From Clostridiales bacterium (GTDB lineage: Bacteria; Bacillota; Clostridia; Oscillospirales; CAG-272): a DNA stretch of 64,000 nucleotides. Position numbers and translations under genes: made by a program. The notes below the pieces were generated by a model that was given only the letters and a program-made list of their open reading frames with translations, was not told the origin of the DNA and made no database searches. Positions 18,618 through 27,547 of the stretch are shown in pieces; position 1 is the first letter of the stretch, and each line of letters begins with the position of its first letter. Where the stretch lies: assembly GCA_012840355.1 (NCBI GenBank), contig DULN01000009.1, positions 62,001-126,000 of the forward strand. The letters are read 5' to 3'.

Positions 18618-20170
18618 TTAGCTTCTTCCTTTTCGGCGCTATCGGACTTTTCTGTTCTTTCAGATTCGTAGATGAGGTTGTTTATCGCGTTTACATATGC
18701 GAGTATGCTCGCCTCGAGGATATCGGTCGAAAGGCCATAGCCTTTCACCGTCTTGCCATTGCTACTAATTTTCACGCTGACTTCGCCTTGCGCGTCACGC
18801 CCGCCGGTGACCGCTTCGATTGAGTAATCCTCAAGCTCTATCGGCAAGCCCACGATCATGTTTATCGCCTTGAACGAGGCGTCGACCGGGCCAAAGCCGA
18901 TCGCGACCTCCTCAACATGCGTTCCGTCGGATTTTACCAGCGTGACGCTCGACGTGGGCGTTATGGTGTTACCGGTATTTATTACATAACGCTCAAGCTT
19001 GTAAGCTTCTGGTATCTCAAGCGAGAGCGACCTGCGCACCAGCGCTTCGATATCGCGGTCGCTGACCGTCTTTTTCTTGTCTGCGAGCGCCTTGAACTCC
19101 TTAAAGAGGCTGTCGGCAACGTCGAGGTTGACGTTAAACCCAAGCTCACGCAGCCGCTGGGTGAACGCATGACGGCCGGAGTGCTTGCCAAGCACCATTT
19201 TGCTGCGTGACAGCCCTATAGACTCGGGCGTCATAATCTCGTATGTCAGGCTGTTTGCCAAAACGCCATGCTGATGGATGCCAGACTCATGCGCAAACGC
19301 GTTGTCGCCGACAATAGCTTTGTTCGGCGGGATGCGCACGCCGGTAATCTGCGAAAGCATCCTGCTCGTCTTGTAGATTTGAGTGTTGTCTATCCTAGTG
19401 TCGGCGCCGTAGAAGTCGCGGCGGGTCTTGAGGTTCATCACGATTTCCTCAAGGGCTGCGTTGCCTGCGCGCTCGCCGATGCCGTTGACCGTGCATTCGA
19501 CCTGCTCTGCGCCCGCCAAAATCGCCGCCAGCGAGTTTGCCACAGCAAGACCGAGGTCGTTATGGCAGTGCACCGAAAGCGTCACTTTATCCATGCCCTC
19601 GACATTCTCGCGCAGCCACTTTATAAGGTCAGCCATTTCGGACGGCGAGACGTAACCGACCGTGTCTGGCACGTTTATCGTCGTCGCGCCGGCTTTGATA
19701 ACGCCTTCGAACACGCGCTTGAGGAACTTGCGGTCGCTGCGCGAGGCGTCCTCCGCCGAGAACTCGACGTCCGAGCAGTATTTTTTAGCATATTTCGTCA
19801 TCTCGACTGCCTGCTCGTAGACTTCGTCGGGAGTCTTGCGCAGCTTATACTCCATATGTATCGGCGAGGTCGCGATGAAAATGTGCAGCCTTGGGTTTTC
19901 GGTGTATTTGACCGCACCCCATGCGCTGTCTATATCTTGCGGCAACGAGCGCGCAAGGCTCGCCACCACGCAATTTTTGATTTCTTTCGCTATTGCTTTT
20001 ACGGAGTTATAGTCTCCTTGCGACGATGCGGCAAATCCTGCTTCGATTACGTCCACGCCCAGCGCTTCAAGCTGGCGCGCCATCTCAATTTTCTCGTTAA
20101 TATTCATGCTGCAGCCTGGCGACTGCTCGCCGTCGCGCAGTGTTGTATCAAAAATCTTTATCATTCGCAT
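18614..20170 (-). CDS. leuA: 2-isopropylmalate synthase
   Basis: 518 aa. Condenses 2-oxoisovalerate with acetyl-CoA, first committed step of Leu. The TIM barrel has [35 protein letters not shown] and [19 protein letters not shown]; the C-terminal LeuA dimer domain (about 385-500) with [13 protein letters not shown] and [13 protein letters not shown] is the Leu-binding allosteric part. It is clearly distinct from CimA at the operon start. Start ATG 20170 follows AAGGGG. The 116-bp gap to ilvD shows no recognisable leader or terminator. Confidence 0.94.
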   Translation of the reverse strand: MRMIKIFDTTLRDGEQSPGCSMNINEKIEMARQLEALGVDVIEAGFAASSQGDYNSVKAIAKEIKNCVVASLARSLPQDIDSAWGAVKYTENPRLHIFIATSPIHMEYKLRKTPDEVYEQAVEMTKYAKKYCSDVEFSAEDASRSDRKFLKRVFEGVIKAGATTINVPDTVGYVSPSEMADLIKWLRENVEGMDKVTLSVHCHNDLGLAVANSLAAILAGAEQVECTVNGIGERAGNAALEEIVMNLKTRRDFYGADTRIDNTQIYKTSRMLSQITGVRIPPNKAIVGDNAFAHESGIHQHGVLANSLTYEIMTPESIGLSRSKMVLGKHSGRHAFTQRLRELGFNVNLDVADSLFKEFKALADKKKTVSDRDIEALVRRSLSLEIPEAYKLERYVINTGNTITPTSSVTLVKSDGTHVEEVAIGFGPVDASFKAINMIVGLPIELEDYSIEAVTGGRDAQGEVSVKISSNGKTVKGYGLSTDILEASILAYVNAINNLIYESERTEKSDSAEKEEAK

Positions 20171-20286
20171 ATGAAATTACCCCTTGCCACGTAATTTTAA
20201 TAAAAGGAGACAATACCCCGCCCGCCCAATAAAGTCCGGTGCGTAGGTTTTTATAATTTTATATATTTATGCGTGTGTATCCCTTT

Positions 20287-21951
20287 TTATCTCAATACCG
20301 CGCCGTCCGAGGCCGACGAAACGAGCCGGGCGTATCTAGCCATCCAGCCCTTTGTTATCTTTGGGGCTGGCTCTTTCCATTCGGCACGGCGGGCTGCTAA
20401 TTCTTCATCTGTTAGCTCGGCGTTTATTTTGCCGGCAGGTATGTCTATCGATATAATGTCCCCTTCCCGGAGAAGCGCTATCGGGCCGCCTGCCGCCGCT
20501 TCGGGCGAAACGTGGCCAATCGATGCGCCCCTTGTCGCTCCGGAGAATCTGCCGTCGGTTATTAGCGCGACTTCTTTATCGAGCCCCATGCCCGCAATCG
20601 CCGAGGTCGGTCCGAGCATCTCCCGCATACCCGGGCCGCCGCGCGGGCCTTCATAGCGAATGACCACCACGTCGCCGGGGTTTATCTTGCCGCCGTAAAT
20701 CGCGGCAATGGCTTCATCCTCAGAGTCGAACACCCTCGCCAGCCCGCGGTGCACGAGCATCTCCTGTGCAACTGCCGAGCGCTTTACTACCGCGCCGTCC
20801 GGCGCGATGTTGCCGTAAAGCACCGCAATACCGCCGGTAGGCGAGTATGGGTCGTCGCAGGGGCGGATTACATTGCGGTCAAACACCCGCACGCCGCGCG
20901 TGTTTTCATCCGCGGTGGCGCCGGTGACCGTCAGCGCGCTGCCATCGTAGTACCCGGCGTCGATAAGCTGGCGTATTACCGCCTGGACGCCACCCGCGCG
21001 GTAAAGGTCTTCGACATGGTACGGACCTGCTGGCGCCAACCGACAGAGGTTCGGAACTCGCTCGCTCATCTCATTCACGAGCGCGAGGTCAAACCTCACT
21101 TTCGCCTCTTTTGCCAGCGCCGTGAGGTGGAGCACCGTATTTGTAGAGCAGCCGAGAGCCATTTCGACCGCAAGCGCATTGCGGAACGCTGTGGGAGTGA
21201 GTATATCCGACGGTTTTATGCCCTTCTTCACAAGTTCCACTATCTTCAAGCCCGCCTTTTTGGCGAGCCTAAGTCGTTCTGCATAAACTGCCGGGATAGT
21301 GCCGTTACCCGGGAGCGCAAGGCCAATCGCCTCGCACAGGCATGCCATCGAGTTTGCGGTGAACATTCCCGAGCACGAACCGCAGCCGGGGCAGGCGTGG
21401 TCTTCGCAAAACGCGAGCTCCTCTTCGGTTATCTTGCCCGCCTTGTATGCACCTACCGCCTCGAACACGCTGTTGAGGTCAAGGCTGCGCCCGTCTGCAG
21501 TGGTATAGGAAAGCATCGGGCCGGCAGTGACTATAATCGAGGGTATGTTTAGCCTTGCGGCTGCCATCAGCATGCCCGGTATGATTTTGTCGCAGCCGGG
21601 CACAAACACCATGCCGTCGAACTGGTGCGCCATAGCCATTGTCTCGCAGCTATCGGCTATAAGCTCGCGCGAGGCGAGCGAGTATTTCATGCCCTCATGT
21701 CCCATGGCGATACCGTCGCATACGCCAATCGTGCCGAACTCGACCGGCGTACCGCCCGCCATTCGAATACCCGCTTTTATTTGCTCGACCAGCGTGTCAA
21801 GGTGCACGTGGCCCGGTATAATCTCGTTTTGCGGGTTGGCTATACCGATAATCGGGCGCTGCAGCTCCTCGTCTATATAGCCCATCGCCTTCAGTAGCGA
21901 CCGGTGAGGTGCGCGCTCGGCGTTTTTTGTGACAGAATCGCTTCTCATATG
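20287..21951 (-). CDS. ilvD: Dihydroxy-acid dehydratase
   Basis: 554 aa from ATG 21951, which follows AGAGGG and gives the family-typical beginning [19 protein letters not shown]; an in-frame GTG 24 bp upstream is less likely. Fe-S enzyme that makes the 2-oxo acids of Val and Ile. Motifs: [43 protein letters not shown] (cluster Cys) and [20 protein letters not shown]. The 147-bp gap in front of it contains hairpin element B. Confidence 0.95.
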   Translation of the reverse strand, partial: HMRSDSVTKNAERAPHRSLLKAMGYIDEELQRPIIGIANPQNEIIPGHVHLDTLVEQIKAGIRMAGGTPVEFGTIGVCDGIAMGHEGMKYSLASRELIADSCETMAMAHQFDGMVFVPGCDKIIPGMLMAAARLNIPSIIVTAGPMLSYTTADGRSLDLNSVFEAVGAYKAGKITEEELAFCEDHACPGCGSCSGMFTANSMACLCEAIGLALPGNGTIPAVYAERLRLAKKAGLKIVELVKKGIKPSDILTPTAFRNALAVEMALGCSTNTVLHLTALAKEAKVRFDLALVNEMSERVPNLCRLAPAGPYHVEDLYRAGGVQAVIRQLIDAGYYDGSALTVTGATADENTRGVRVFDRNVIRPCDDPYSPTGGIAVLYGNIAPDGAVVKRSAVAQEMLVHRGLARVFDSEDEAIAAIYGGKINPGDVVVIRYEGPRGGPGMREMLGPTSAIAGMGLDKEVALITDGRFSGATRGASIGHVSPEAAAGGPIALLREGDIISIDIPAGKINAELTDEELAARRAEWKEPAPKITKGWMARYARLVSSASDGAVLR

Positions 21952-21983
21952 TTCTATGCCCTCTTGTATTTTCACGACGTCTC

Positions 21984-22049
21984 GTGCGGTTTACAAACCT
22001 GTTTTGGTGTGGATAATTTGCAATCGACAAGGCGGCTTGTAAACCGCAC
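21984..22049 (+). repeat. Intergenic hairpin element B (ilvB-ilvD gap)
   Basis: GTGCGGTTTACAA (21984-21996) and TTGTAAACCGCAC (22037-22049) form a perfect 13-bp stem around a 40-nt loop containing TTTTGGTGTGGA and ATCGACAA. It matches element A (17274-17337) in layout and in loop words, but lies in the opposite orientation, antisense to the operon. That favours a small dispersed DNA repeat over a cis-acting RNA switch, though the hairpin would still form in the operon mRNA. Confidence 0.55.
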
Positions 22050-22098
22050 AGAACGCCGGTTTTCGCTTTAATAATTTAAAATGATAGCAAAATTAATA

Positions 22099-23805
22099 TC
22101 AGTCGTCAATATCCTGCAAAATAAAGTCGGTTATCGGCTTGCCGGGCGCTACCATCGGGGTAACGGTTTCATTAATCCCAATATGGCAATTGAGCACCGC
22201 GGGCTTGCCCAACTCCAGCGCATTGCGCAGTGCTTCGGCAAGCTGGCCGGTGGTGTAAAGGTCATAACCTTTAATACCATACGCCTCGGCTAGCTTGACA
22301 AAATCCGGCCCCCTGTCGAGCGTTGACTGCGAGTAGCGCCCACCGTAAAACAGCGACTGCCACTGGCGCACCATGCCAAGCGTACCGTTATTGAAAATAA
22401 CAGTTATAATAGGGAGGTTATAAAACTCCTCGGTCGCAAGCTCGCCGCAGTTCATCCTGAAGCTGCCGTCGCCGGTCATGTGTATCACACGCATATCAGG
22501 TCTGCCAAGCTTTGCGCCAATCGCAGCGCCCGCGCCGTAGCCCATCGTTCCAAATCCGCCCGATGTAATTAGCGTGCCTGGCGTGACGTATTTGTAGTAG
22601 GTCGCCGCCCATATTTGGTGCTGGCCGACGTCGGTGACAATAATCGTATCCTTCGGGCTGGCGGCGTAAACCGTATCGACAATCCCTTTCGGCGTAAGCT
22701 TCCTATCGCCGGAGACGGGTTTTGACGTGAGCGCTCCGCAGCGCATCGAGCCGATATACTCAGCCCATGCGCGGCGTGCTGCGAGGCTTTCCTCCGGTGG
22801 GTTTACCAGAGGCAAAAGCATGTCGAGCACCTCGTCAATCGGGCCTCTGACATGATGGTGCGCGCGTATGTTCTTGTTGATTTCCGCCTCGTCAATGTCA
22901 ATATGTGCGATAACCGCTTTTTTGCCGAACTTGCTCGAGTCACCTATCACGCGGTCACTGAACCGGCTACCGAACGCCAAAAACAGCTCGCATTCGGAAA
23001 TTGCGGTATTTGACGCTTTCGTGCCATGCATGCCGACAAGCCCGGTATAAAGCGGGTCGGTGCATGGGAAGCCGCCTATACCCATCAGTGTCGCGCCGAC
23101 CGGCACCCCGAGCTTATGCGCAAGCTCGCAAAGCCGCTCCGAGGCGCCTGAACGGATGACACCGCCACCGCAAAGTATGAAAATCTTCTCGGTCGAGTTA
23201 ATAAGTTCGGCAAGCTTTTTCACGCTTTCAGGATCAATCGGCAGATCGTTCGGCCCTTTGTATTTGTACGGCTCTTTCGGTGTGTACTCGGCAACGGCGG
23301 CAGTGACGTTTTTCGGGATATCCACGAGCACCGGCCCGGGCCTGCCGCTGCTTGCTATCGCAAAAGCTTCGCGCAAAACGTCCGCCAGCTTATTTACGTC
23401 TTTTACGAGATAATTGTTTTTCGTAATCGGCAGCGTTATGCCTGTTATATCCGCCTCTTGGAAGCTGTCTTTGCCTATAAGGTCGGTGGAAACGTTGCCG
23501 GTAATAAACACGACCGGCACCGAGTCCATATAAGCCGTCGCAATGCCGGTGACGAGATTTGTCGCGCCCGGGCCAGAGGTTGCAATGCAGACGGCGGTTT
23601 TGCCGGTCACGCGCGCGTAGCCGTCGGCGGCATGCGCCGCATGCTGCTCGTGCGACGTTAAAATGTGCCTAAACCTATGGCTGTTTTTGTAAAGCTCATC
23701 GTATATGTTAAGCACGGCGCCGCCCGGGTAGCCGAACACTGTGTCGACACCCTGTTCGGCCAGGCATTCCATGACGATTTGTGCGCCGGTTAGCATTTTT
23801 CCCAT
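22099..23805 (-). CDS. ilvB: Acetolactate synthase large (catalytic) subunit
   Basis: 568 aa, thiamine-diphosphate-dependent. Seen: VFGYPGGAVLNIYDEL with the catalytic Glu region (SHEQHAAHAADGYAR), the central FAD domain, and the ThDP motif from GDGSFRMN to NNGTLGMVRQW. It makes acetolactate for Val/Leu and acetohydroxybutyrate for Ile. Start ATG 23805 lies 10 bp after GGGAGG and 2 bp after the cimA stop, so it is tightly coupled to cimA. Its small subunit is far downstream in the same operon. Confidence 0.95.
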   Translation of the reverse strand: MGKMLTGAQIVMECLAEQGVDTVFGYPGGAVLNIYDELYKNSHRFRHILTSHEQHAAHAADGYARVTGKTAVCIATSGPGATNLVTGIATAYMDSVPVVFITGNVSTDLIGKDSFQEADITGITLPITKNNYLVKDVNKLADVLREAFAIASSGRPGPVLVDIPKNVTAAVAEYTPKEPYKYKGPNDLPIDPESVKKLAELINSTEKIFILCGGGVIRSGASERLCELAHKLGVPVGATLMGIGGFPCTDPLYTGLVGMHGTKASNTAISECELFLAFGSRFSDRVIGDSSKFGKKAVIAHIDIDEAEINKNIRAHHHVRGPIDEVLDMLLPLVNPPEESLAARRAWAEYIGSMRCGALTSKPVSGDRKLTPKGIVDTVYAASPKDTIIVTDVGQHQIWAATYYKYVTPGTLITSGGFGTMGYGAGAAIGAKLGRPDMRVIHMTGDGSFRMNCGELATEEFYNLPIITVIFNNGTLGMVRQWQSLFYGGRYSQSTLDRGPDFVKLAEAYGIKGYDLYTTGQLAEALRNALELGKPAVLNCHIGINETVTPMVAPGKPITDFILQDIDD

Positions 23806-23807
23806 CT

Positions 23808-25412
23808 TTATATTGCCTCCCTCGTCGGCTCTGCTGCTTTGCGTGCCAAATGCGTTTTAAGAAGCTTATATTCAAGTGAGTCGGTCAGCGCTTTCGTGCT
23901 CGCCGCGATAATGTCGACCGAAACCCCGACGGTAGTCCAGTAGTCATGCCCGTCGGTCGACTCTATTATAACCCTAACCGTTGCGGCGGTTGCGGCGCGC
24001 GAATCGAGAACGCGCACCTTGTAGTCCGTCAGCCGCACCTCTCCAATCTCGGGATAAAATACCTCAAGCGCTTTACGCAGCGCACAGTCGATGGCGTTGA
24101 CGGGGCCGTCGCCTTCCGCCGCGGTGATTTCGCTTTTATCGCCCACTTTTACCTTGACGGTCGCATATGCCGTCTTGCCGCTCGACAAAAGCCCCTGCTC
24201 GTCGGTGACGTTGAGCTTTTCAAGCTCGAAGAACTTGATTTCGCGCCCAAGCTTGCGGCGCACCGCCAGCTCGAACGAAGGTTCGGCGCCCTCGAACTGG
24301 TAGCCCTTTAGCTCCATTTCTTTTACCATCTCTACTATCCGCGCCGCTTCCTCCGAGTCTTTGCGGATTTCGGGGAAAATCTGCTTTACCTTTTCGAGAA
24401 TCGTGCTGCGACCGGCTACCTCGGATAAAAGAAGCTCACGCGTGTTGCCTACAGCGGACGGCGGGACATGCTCGAATGTGCGGGAATTTTTAATTACGCC
24501 GTCGACATGCATGCCGCCTTTATGAGTAAACGCGCTGCTGCCTACATACGGCATCGAGCTTGGCAGCGTGATATTCGCGATCTCCGCCACTTCACGCACG
24601 GTGGTCGTAAGATTTGCAAGCTCGCTTTCGGGTATACAGTCGCAGTTCTTTTTAAGCTGCAGGTTTGCTATAATCGCCGAAAGGTTCGCGTTGCCGCAGC
24701 GCTCGCCGAATCCTACGAGCGTGCCCTGCACGTGCGTCGCGCCCGCAGCGACAGCCATTATGCTGTTGGCCACAGCCATGCCGCCGTCGTCGTGGGCATG
24801 TATGCCTATGCGTACCGGGAAACGGCTATATACAAGCTTGGTTATTTTGTGCACATCATCCGGGAACGAGCCGCCGTTGGTATCGCAAAGGCAAATGCAG
24901 TCCGCTCCGGCATTATATGCCGCGGCGATAGTGGCAAGCGCATATTCGGGGTTTTCCCTATACCCGTCGAAAAAGTGCTCGGCGTCGTATATTACCTCGC
25001 GCCCGTGGGCTTTAAGGTATGCCACCGTGTCGCTTATCATTGCGAGGTTTTCGGCAAGGTCTGCGCAAAGGATTTCTTTTACGTGAATATCCCACGATTT
25101 GCCGAAAACAGTCACGGCAGGGGTATCCGCGGCAAGCAATGCGCGGAGGTTTTGGTCTTCTTCGGGCTTTATATACTTGCGGCGGGTGCTACCAAACGCC
25201 GTAAGCCGCGCATTTTTAAGCGGAGTCTGCTTTATAAGCTCGAAAAACTGCATGTCTTTTGGGTTTGAACCGGGATTGCCCGCCTCTATATAGCTCACTC
25301 CGAGCCTGTCAAGTATAGCGGCTATACGCAGTTTATCCTGTAGTGAAAACGATATGCCTTTTGCCTGCGCACCGTCGCGTAGCGTAGAATCTAGCGTAAA
25401 TATTTTCTTCAT
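23808..25412 (-). CDS. cimA: (R)-citramalate synthase
   Basis: 534 aa from ATG 25412; the open frame runs further upstream but that part is the T-box leader, so it is not coding. Condenses pyruvate with acetyl-CoA to citramalate, giving 2-oxobutyrate for Ile without threonine deaminase. It begins KKIFTLDSTLRDGAQAKGIS, the CimA-type variant of the LeuA signature (DSTLRDGAQ rather than DTTLRDGEQ), with GIHAHDDGGMAVANS and GTLVGFGERCGNANLSA. A C-terminal LeuA-dimer-like domain (from about 395) suggests feedback control by Ile. No ilvA occurs in the window. Confidence 0.92.
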   Translation of the reverse strand: MKKIFTLDSTLRDGAQAKGISFSLQDKLRIAAILDRLGVSYIEAGNPGSNPKDMQFFELIKQTPLKNARLTAFGSTRRKYIKPEEDQNLRALLAADTPAVTVFGKSWDIHVKEILCADLAENLAMISDTVAYLKAHGREVIYDAEHFFDGYRENPEYALATIAAAYNAGADCICLCDTNGGSFPDDVHKITKLVYSRFPVRIGIHAHDDGGMAVANSIMAVAAGATHVQGTLVGFGERCGNANLSAIIANLQLKKNCDCIPESELANLTTTVREVAEIANITLPSSMPYVGSSAFTHKGGMHVDGVIKNSRTFEHVPPSAVGNTRELLLSEVAGRSTILEKVKQIFPEIRKDSEEAARIVEMVKEMELKGYQFEGAEPSFELAVRRKLGREIKFFELEKLNVTDEQGLLSSGKTAYATVKVKVGDKSEITAAEGDGPVNAIDCALRKALEVFYPEIGEVRLTDYKVRVLDSRAATAATVRVIIESTDGHDYWTTVGVSVDIIAASTKALTDSLEYKLLKTHLARKAAEPTREAI

Positions 25413-25467
25413 ACTATCAGCCTGTCTCCCAGTATTGTCGCTTATTCGCTTTGGGGAAAAATGATTA

Positions 25468-25800
25468 AAAGAAAACCCCGTCTCAAGATACATCCGGGTT
25501 TCCGGGAATGTATAATGAGACGGGGATAATATACTATTATCCTCGCGGTACCACTCATTTTGACTTTCCCTCCCCGCGCCTACCAATGGGTATAGTACGG
25601 CTGCGTCAGAAAGGAAAAGCCCACTCATTTTTTAGGGTTCCATCAAACCCCGGGCAGGTAACGGTGCCCCACCGGAATACGCTTACTACCCTTCAGCGTC
25701 TCTGCTCCGGAGCGATCCGCATTCGGCGCCGCGTCCGGTTTACACCAGCCACCGGCTCTCTGCGCGCGGTGATGCCGCATGCCAGTCTCCTTCATCGCAT
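25468..25800 (-). promoter_or_regulatory. T-box riboswitch, isoleucine specifier (ATC)
   Basis: Reading the minus strand: GATGAAGGAGACTGGCATG opens stem I, AGAGAGCCGGTGGCTGG is the conserved distal part, and ATC at 25717-25715 followed by GCTCCGGAGC is in specifier position. The T-box sequence TGGTACCGCG lies at 25553-25544 and the terminator CCCCGTCTCA/TGAGACGGGG with TTTTCTTTT ends at 25468. Uncharged tRNA-Ile should stabilise the antiterminator and turn on cimA and the eight genes behind it. The choice of ATC as specifier fits the first gene; an alternative reading frame in the loop is not fully excluded. Confidence 0.9.
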
Positions 25801-25981
25801 TTGAGGGTATATTTTTGTTATTAAGTTATTATATATATCAATTATGAACAATTGTATATTTTTTTGTTAATTTTTATGGCGTGGTTCTTTGCCGAACCTC
25901 TCCGCAGTACTCGATGAGCTTTCACACACTTTAGTATATGTTCCCTATATGCTTGCGGTACATAAAAATGCCTGCACCGAA

Positions 25982-26800
25982 TTAGGGCATAATCGCGGCG
26001 AGCGATTGTGGCGGCTCGCTGTAAACCCGACGCGCTGGGACAGATACCAGCTCAAGCTCTGGATAGCGGAGCGCCGTCAGCTTTCCTCCGAACACGCACG
26101 CGGTATCAATGCAGTATGTGTTGTTTTTAATCACCGGCTCCGGGCCGGGCGTATGGCCATAAACTACAGTAGCGCGACCCCTATACTCATTTGCCCAGTC
26201 TTTGCGGATTGGGAACCCATACTGGTCCACCTCGCCGGTGACCTCGCCGTAAAGGCAGAATTTCCGCACCCAAACCGTATCGATGCCCTGCAGGTTTTCT
26301 TTTATGCCTGCGTGGGCGACGACGAGTTTCCCATCGTCGAGTATATAATAGCTAACCAAACCCGAAAGAAAACCCCGCACCTTCTCGCGGAAATCGCCGC
26401 TTTCCCGCAAAAGCTCGGCTGCCGTATTCTCAAGGCCGTGCGTAAGCTGAACATTCCTGCCCATAAGCCAACGCATAAGCTTGTCGTCATGGTTCCCCAC
26501 AACGCATAGCGCGGCTTTGGCTTCCACCATTGCCATCACGGCTCGCAGCACATCTACATTGCGTGGGCCTCGGTCGCAAAGGTCGCCAAGAAATACCGCG
26601 CGCCTTCCCTGCGGGTGCGTGTAGCAACCTTTTTCGTTTACGTAGCCGAGCTTTTCAAGTAGCTCGAAAAGCTCGTCCGCACAGCCATGCACGTCCCCGA
26701 TTATATCGCACGGGCCGTGCTCGGAGCGCTTGTCAAGCCTCAGTGATATGCGCGAGGCCCGTTTCTTATAATTTCCATATCTATCTTTTTTCTGCACCAC
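25982..26800 (-). CDS. Pnkp-type metallophosphoesterase (stand-alone phosphatase domain)
   Basis: 272 aa from a GTG at 26800 (a second GTG follows at 26797). The calcineurin-like metal ligands are all visible: GDVHG, FLGDLCDRGP, VVGNHDDKLM, and late VYGHTPGPEP. The ending CVFGGKLTALRYPELELVSV and the block VAHAGIKENLQG closely recall the central 2',3'-phosphatase domain of bacterial Pnkp, the RNA-repair enzyme. The kinase and ligase domains of Pnkp are absent and no Hen1 gene is adjacent, so this is a free-standing relative. It could instead be a PrpE-like diadenosine tetraphosphatase. The first about 30 residues are basic and of unclear use. Confidence 0.75.
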   Translation of the reverse strand: MVQKKDRYGNYKKRASRISLRLDKRSEHGPCDIIGDVHGCADELFELLEKLGYVNEKGCYTHPQGRRAVFLGDLCDRGPRNVDVLRAVMAMVEAKAALCVVGNHDDKLMRWLMGRNVQLTHGLENTAAELLRESGDFREKVRGFLSGLVSYYILDDGKLVVAHAGIKENLQGIDTVWVRKFCLYGEVTGEVDQYGFPIRKDWANEYRGRATVVYGHTPGPEPVIKNNTYCIDTACVFGGKLTALRYPELELVSVPARRVYSEPPQSLAAIMP

Positions 26801-26901
26801 CTGATTTCAGCCTTTCCAGTATTACATTTTCTGCCCGACATTTCGCGTGTATTTTACCTATACCCAAAAATGCCCTCATATATCCGGGGGCGAAAACAAA
26901 A

Positions 26902-26924
26902 TCGTCCGGCGGGTCGCCGGACGA
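26902..26924. other. Perfect GC-rich hairpin in the 26801-27092 gap
   Basis: TCGTCCGGCG and CGCCGGACGA make a perfect 10-bp stem with a 3-nt loop, flanked on both sides by A/T-rich runs (TTTTG on the minus strand), so it may be a second terminator after tRNA-Leu. Nothing else recognisable lies in this gap. Confidence 0.4.
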
Positions 26925-27092
26925 AAATTATCGCCGTCACTTAGCCCTCTTCTAAGCCGAGCAGCGTGTCTATGATTATATTATACCTCACTGTCGCGGC
27001 TTTTTCAAGACTCCAAGAGCGTACCCTGACGTCAATATATTATTGTGTATATTTCACAATAAATTTCTTGCAATCAGAAAACATTGCAAGAC

Positions 27093-27121
27093 AAAAAAAG
27101 CGAAGCGCAATTGCGCTCCGC
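27093..27121 (-). terminator. Intrinsic terminator of tRNA-Leu(CAG)
   Basis: Minus strand GCGGAGCGCAATTGCGCTTCGC (27121-27100) folds on itself and is followed by TTTTTTT, two bases after the encoded CCA of the tRNA. Confidence 0.75.
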
Positions 27122-27123
27122 CG

Positions 27124-27210
27124 TGGTGCGGGTGACAGGACTTGAACCTGCATGACTGTGCAGTCACAAGATCCTGAATCTTGCGCGTCTGCCAATTCCG
27201 CCACACCCGC
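27124..27210 (-). tRNA. tRNA-Leu (anticodon CAG)
   Basis: 84 nt plus an encoded CCA (27126-27124). The acceptor stem GCGGGTG/CACCCGC, a long variable arm, GGTTCAAGTCC in the T arm and anticodon CAG at 27176-27174 give a class II leucine tRNA reading CUG. It has its own promoter and terminator, so it is a single-gene transcript. Confidence 0.95.
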
Positions 27211-27239
27211 AAATATTTGCTTTTGGTTTAAGCTTTCAC

Positions 27240-27268
27240 ATTATAACACAGGATTTTTTATTTGTCAA
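27240..27268 (-). promoter_or_regulatory. Consensus promoter of tRNA-Leu(CAG)
   Basis: On the minus strand a perfect TTGACA (27268-27263), 17-bp spacer and perfect TATAAT (27245-27240) stand about 30 bp before the tRNA. A full consensus match is typical of stable-RNA genes. Confidence 0.8.
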
Positions 27269-27279
27269 GTAAAATTATA

Positions 27280-27316
27280 AAAAAGCCCGCCGCAAGCTTC
27301 TTTACGGCGGCTTTTT
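27280..27316. terminator. Bidirectional intrinsic terminator
   Basis: AAAAAGCCCGCCG and CGGCGGCTTTTT pair with one bulged base around a 12-nt loop, with A- and T-runs on both sides. It isolates the tRNA-Leu promoter from the region to the right. Bases 27317-27547 hold no gene; a TATAAT-like word near 27390 is the only promoter hint for the next gene. Confidence 0.7.
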
Positions 27317-27547
27317 AGCTAACCGGCGCGCCTTTGCGTTTTTTTTTTACGCTTATATATTTCATTCACGTCCGGCGAGGGTCGTTTATATAATGAGTAT
27401 GGGGATGTGTCGCGCCGGATGCTGCGCACAGCCGCCCGGTTTTCTGGCGCACAAATCCAAGCTTGTCGCATGTTGGAGGTTTAGAACATAAGATAAAACT
27501 GAGTGTGCAAAACACATTCAAGATAAAAAATAAAAAGGAGAATCAAG

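Noticed and set aside
20171-20286. Leucine leader peptide or second T-box before leuA
   Set aside because: No Leu-rich frame, no T-box sequence and no terminator hairpin are present in this gap.
25413-25628. N-terminal extension of cimA
   Set aside because: The open frame runs through the T-box antiterminator and terminator. The family start is at 25412 with a ribosome-binding site just before it.
26902-26924. CRISPR repeat or attachment site
   Set aside because: The hairpin occurs once in the window; no spacer-repeat pattern or integrase gene is present anywhere in it.
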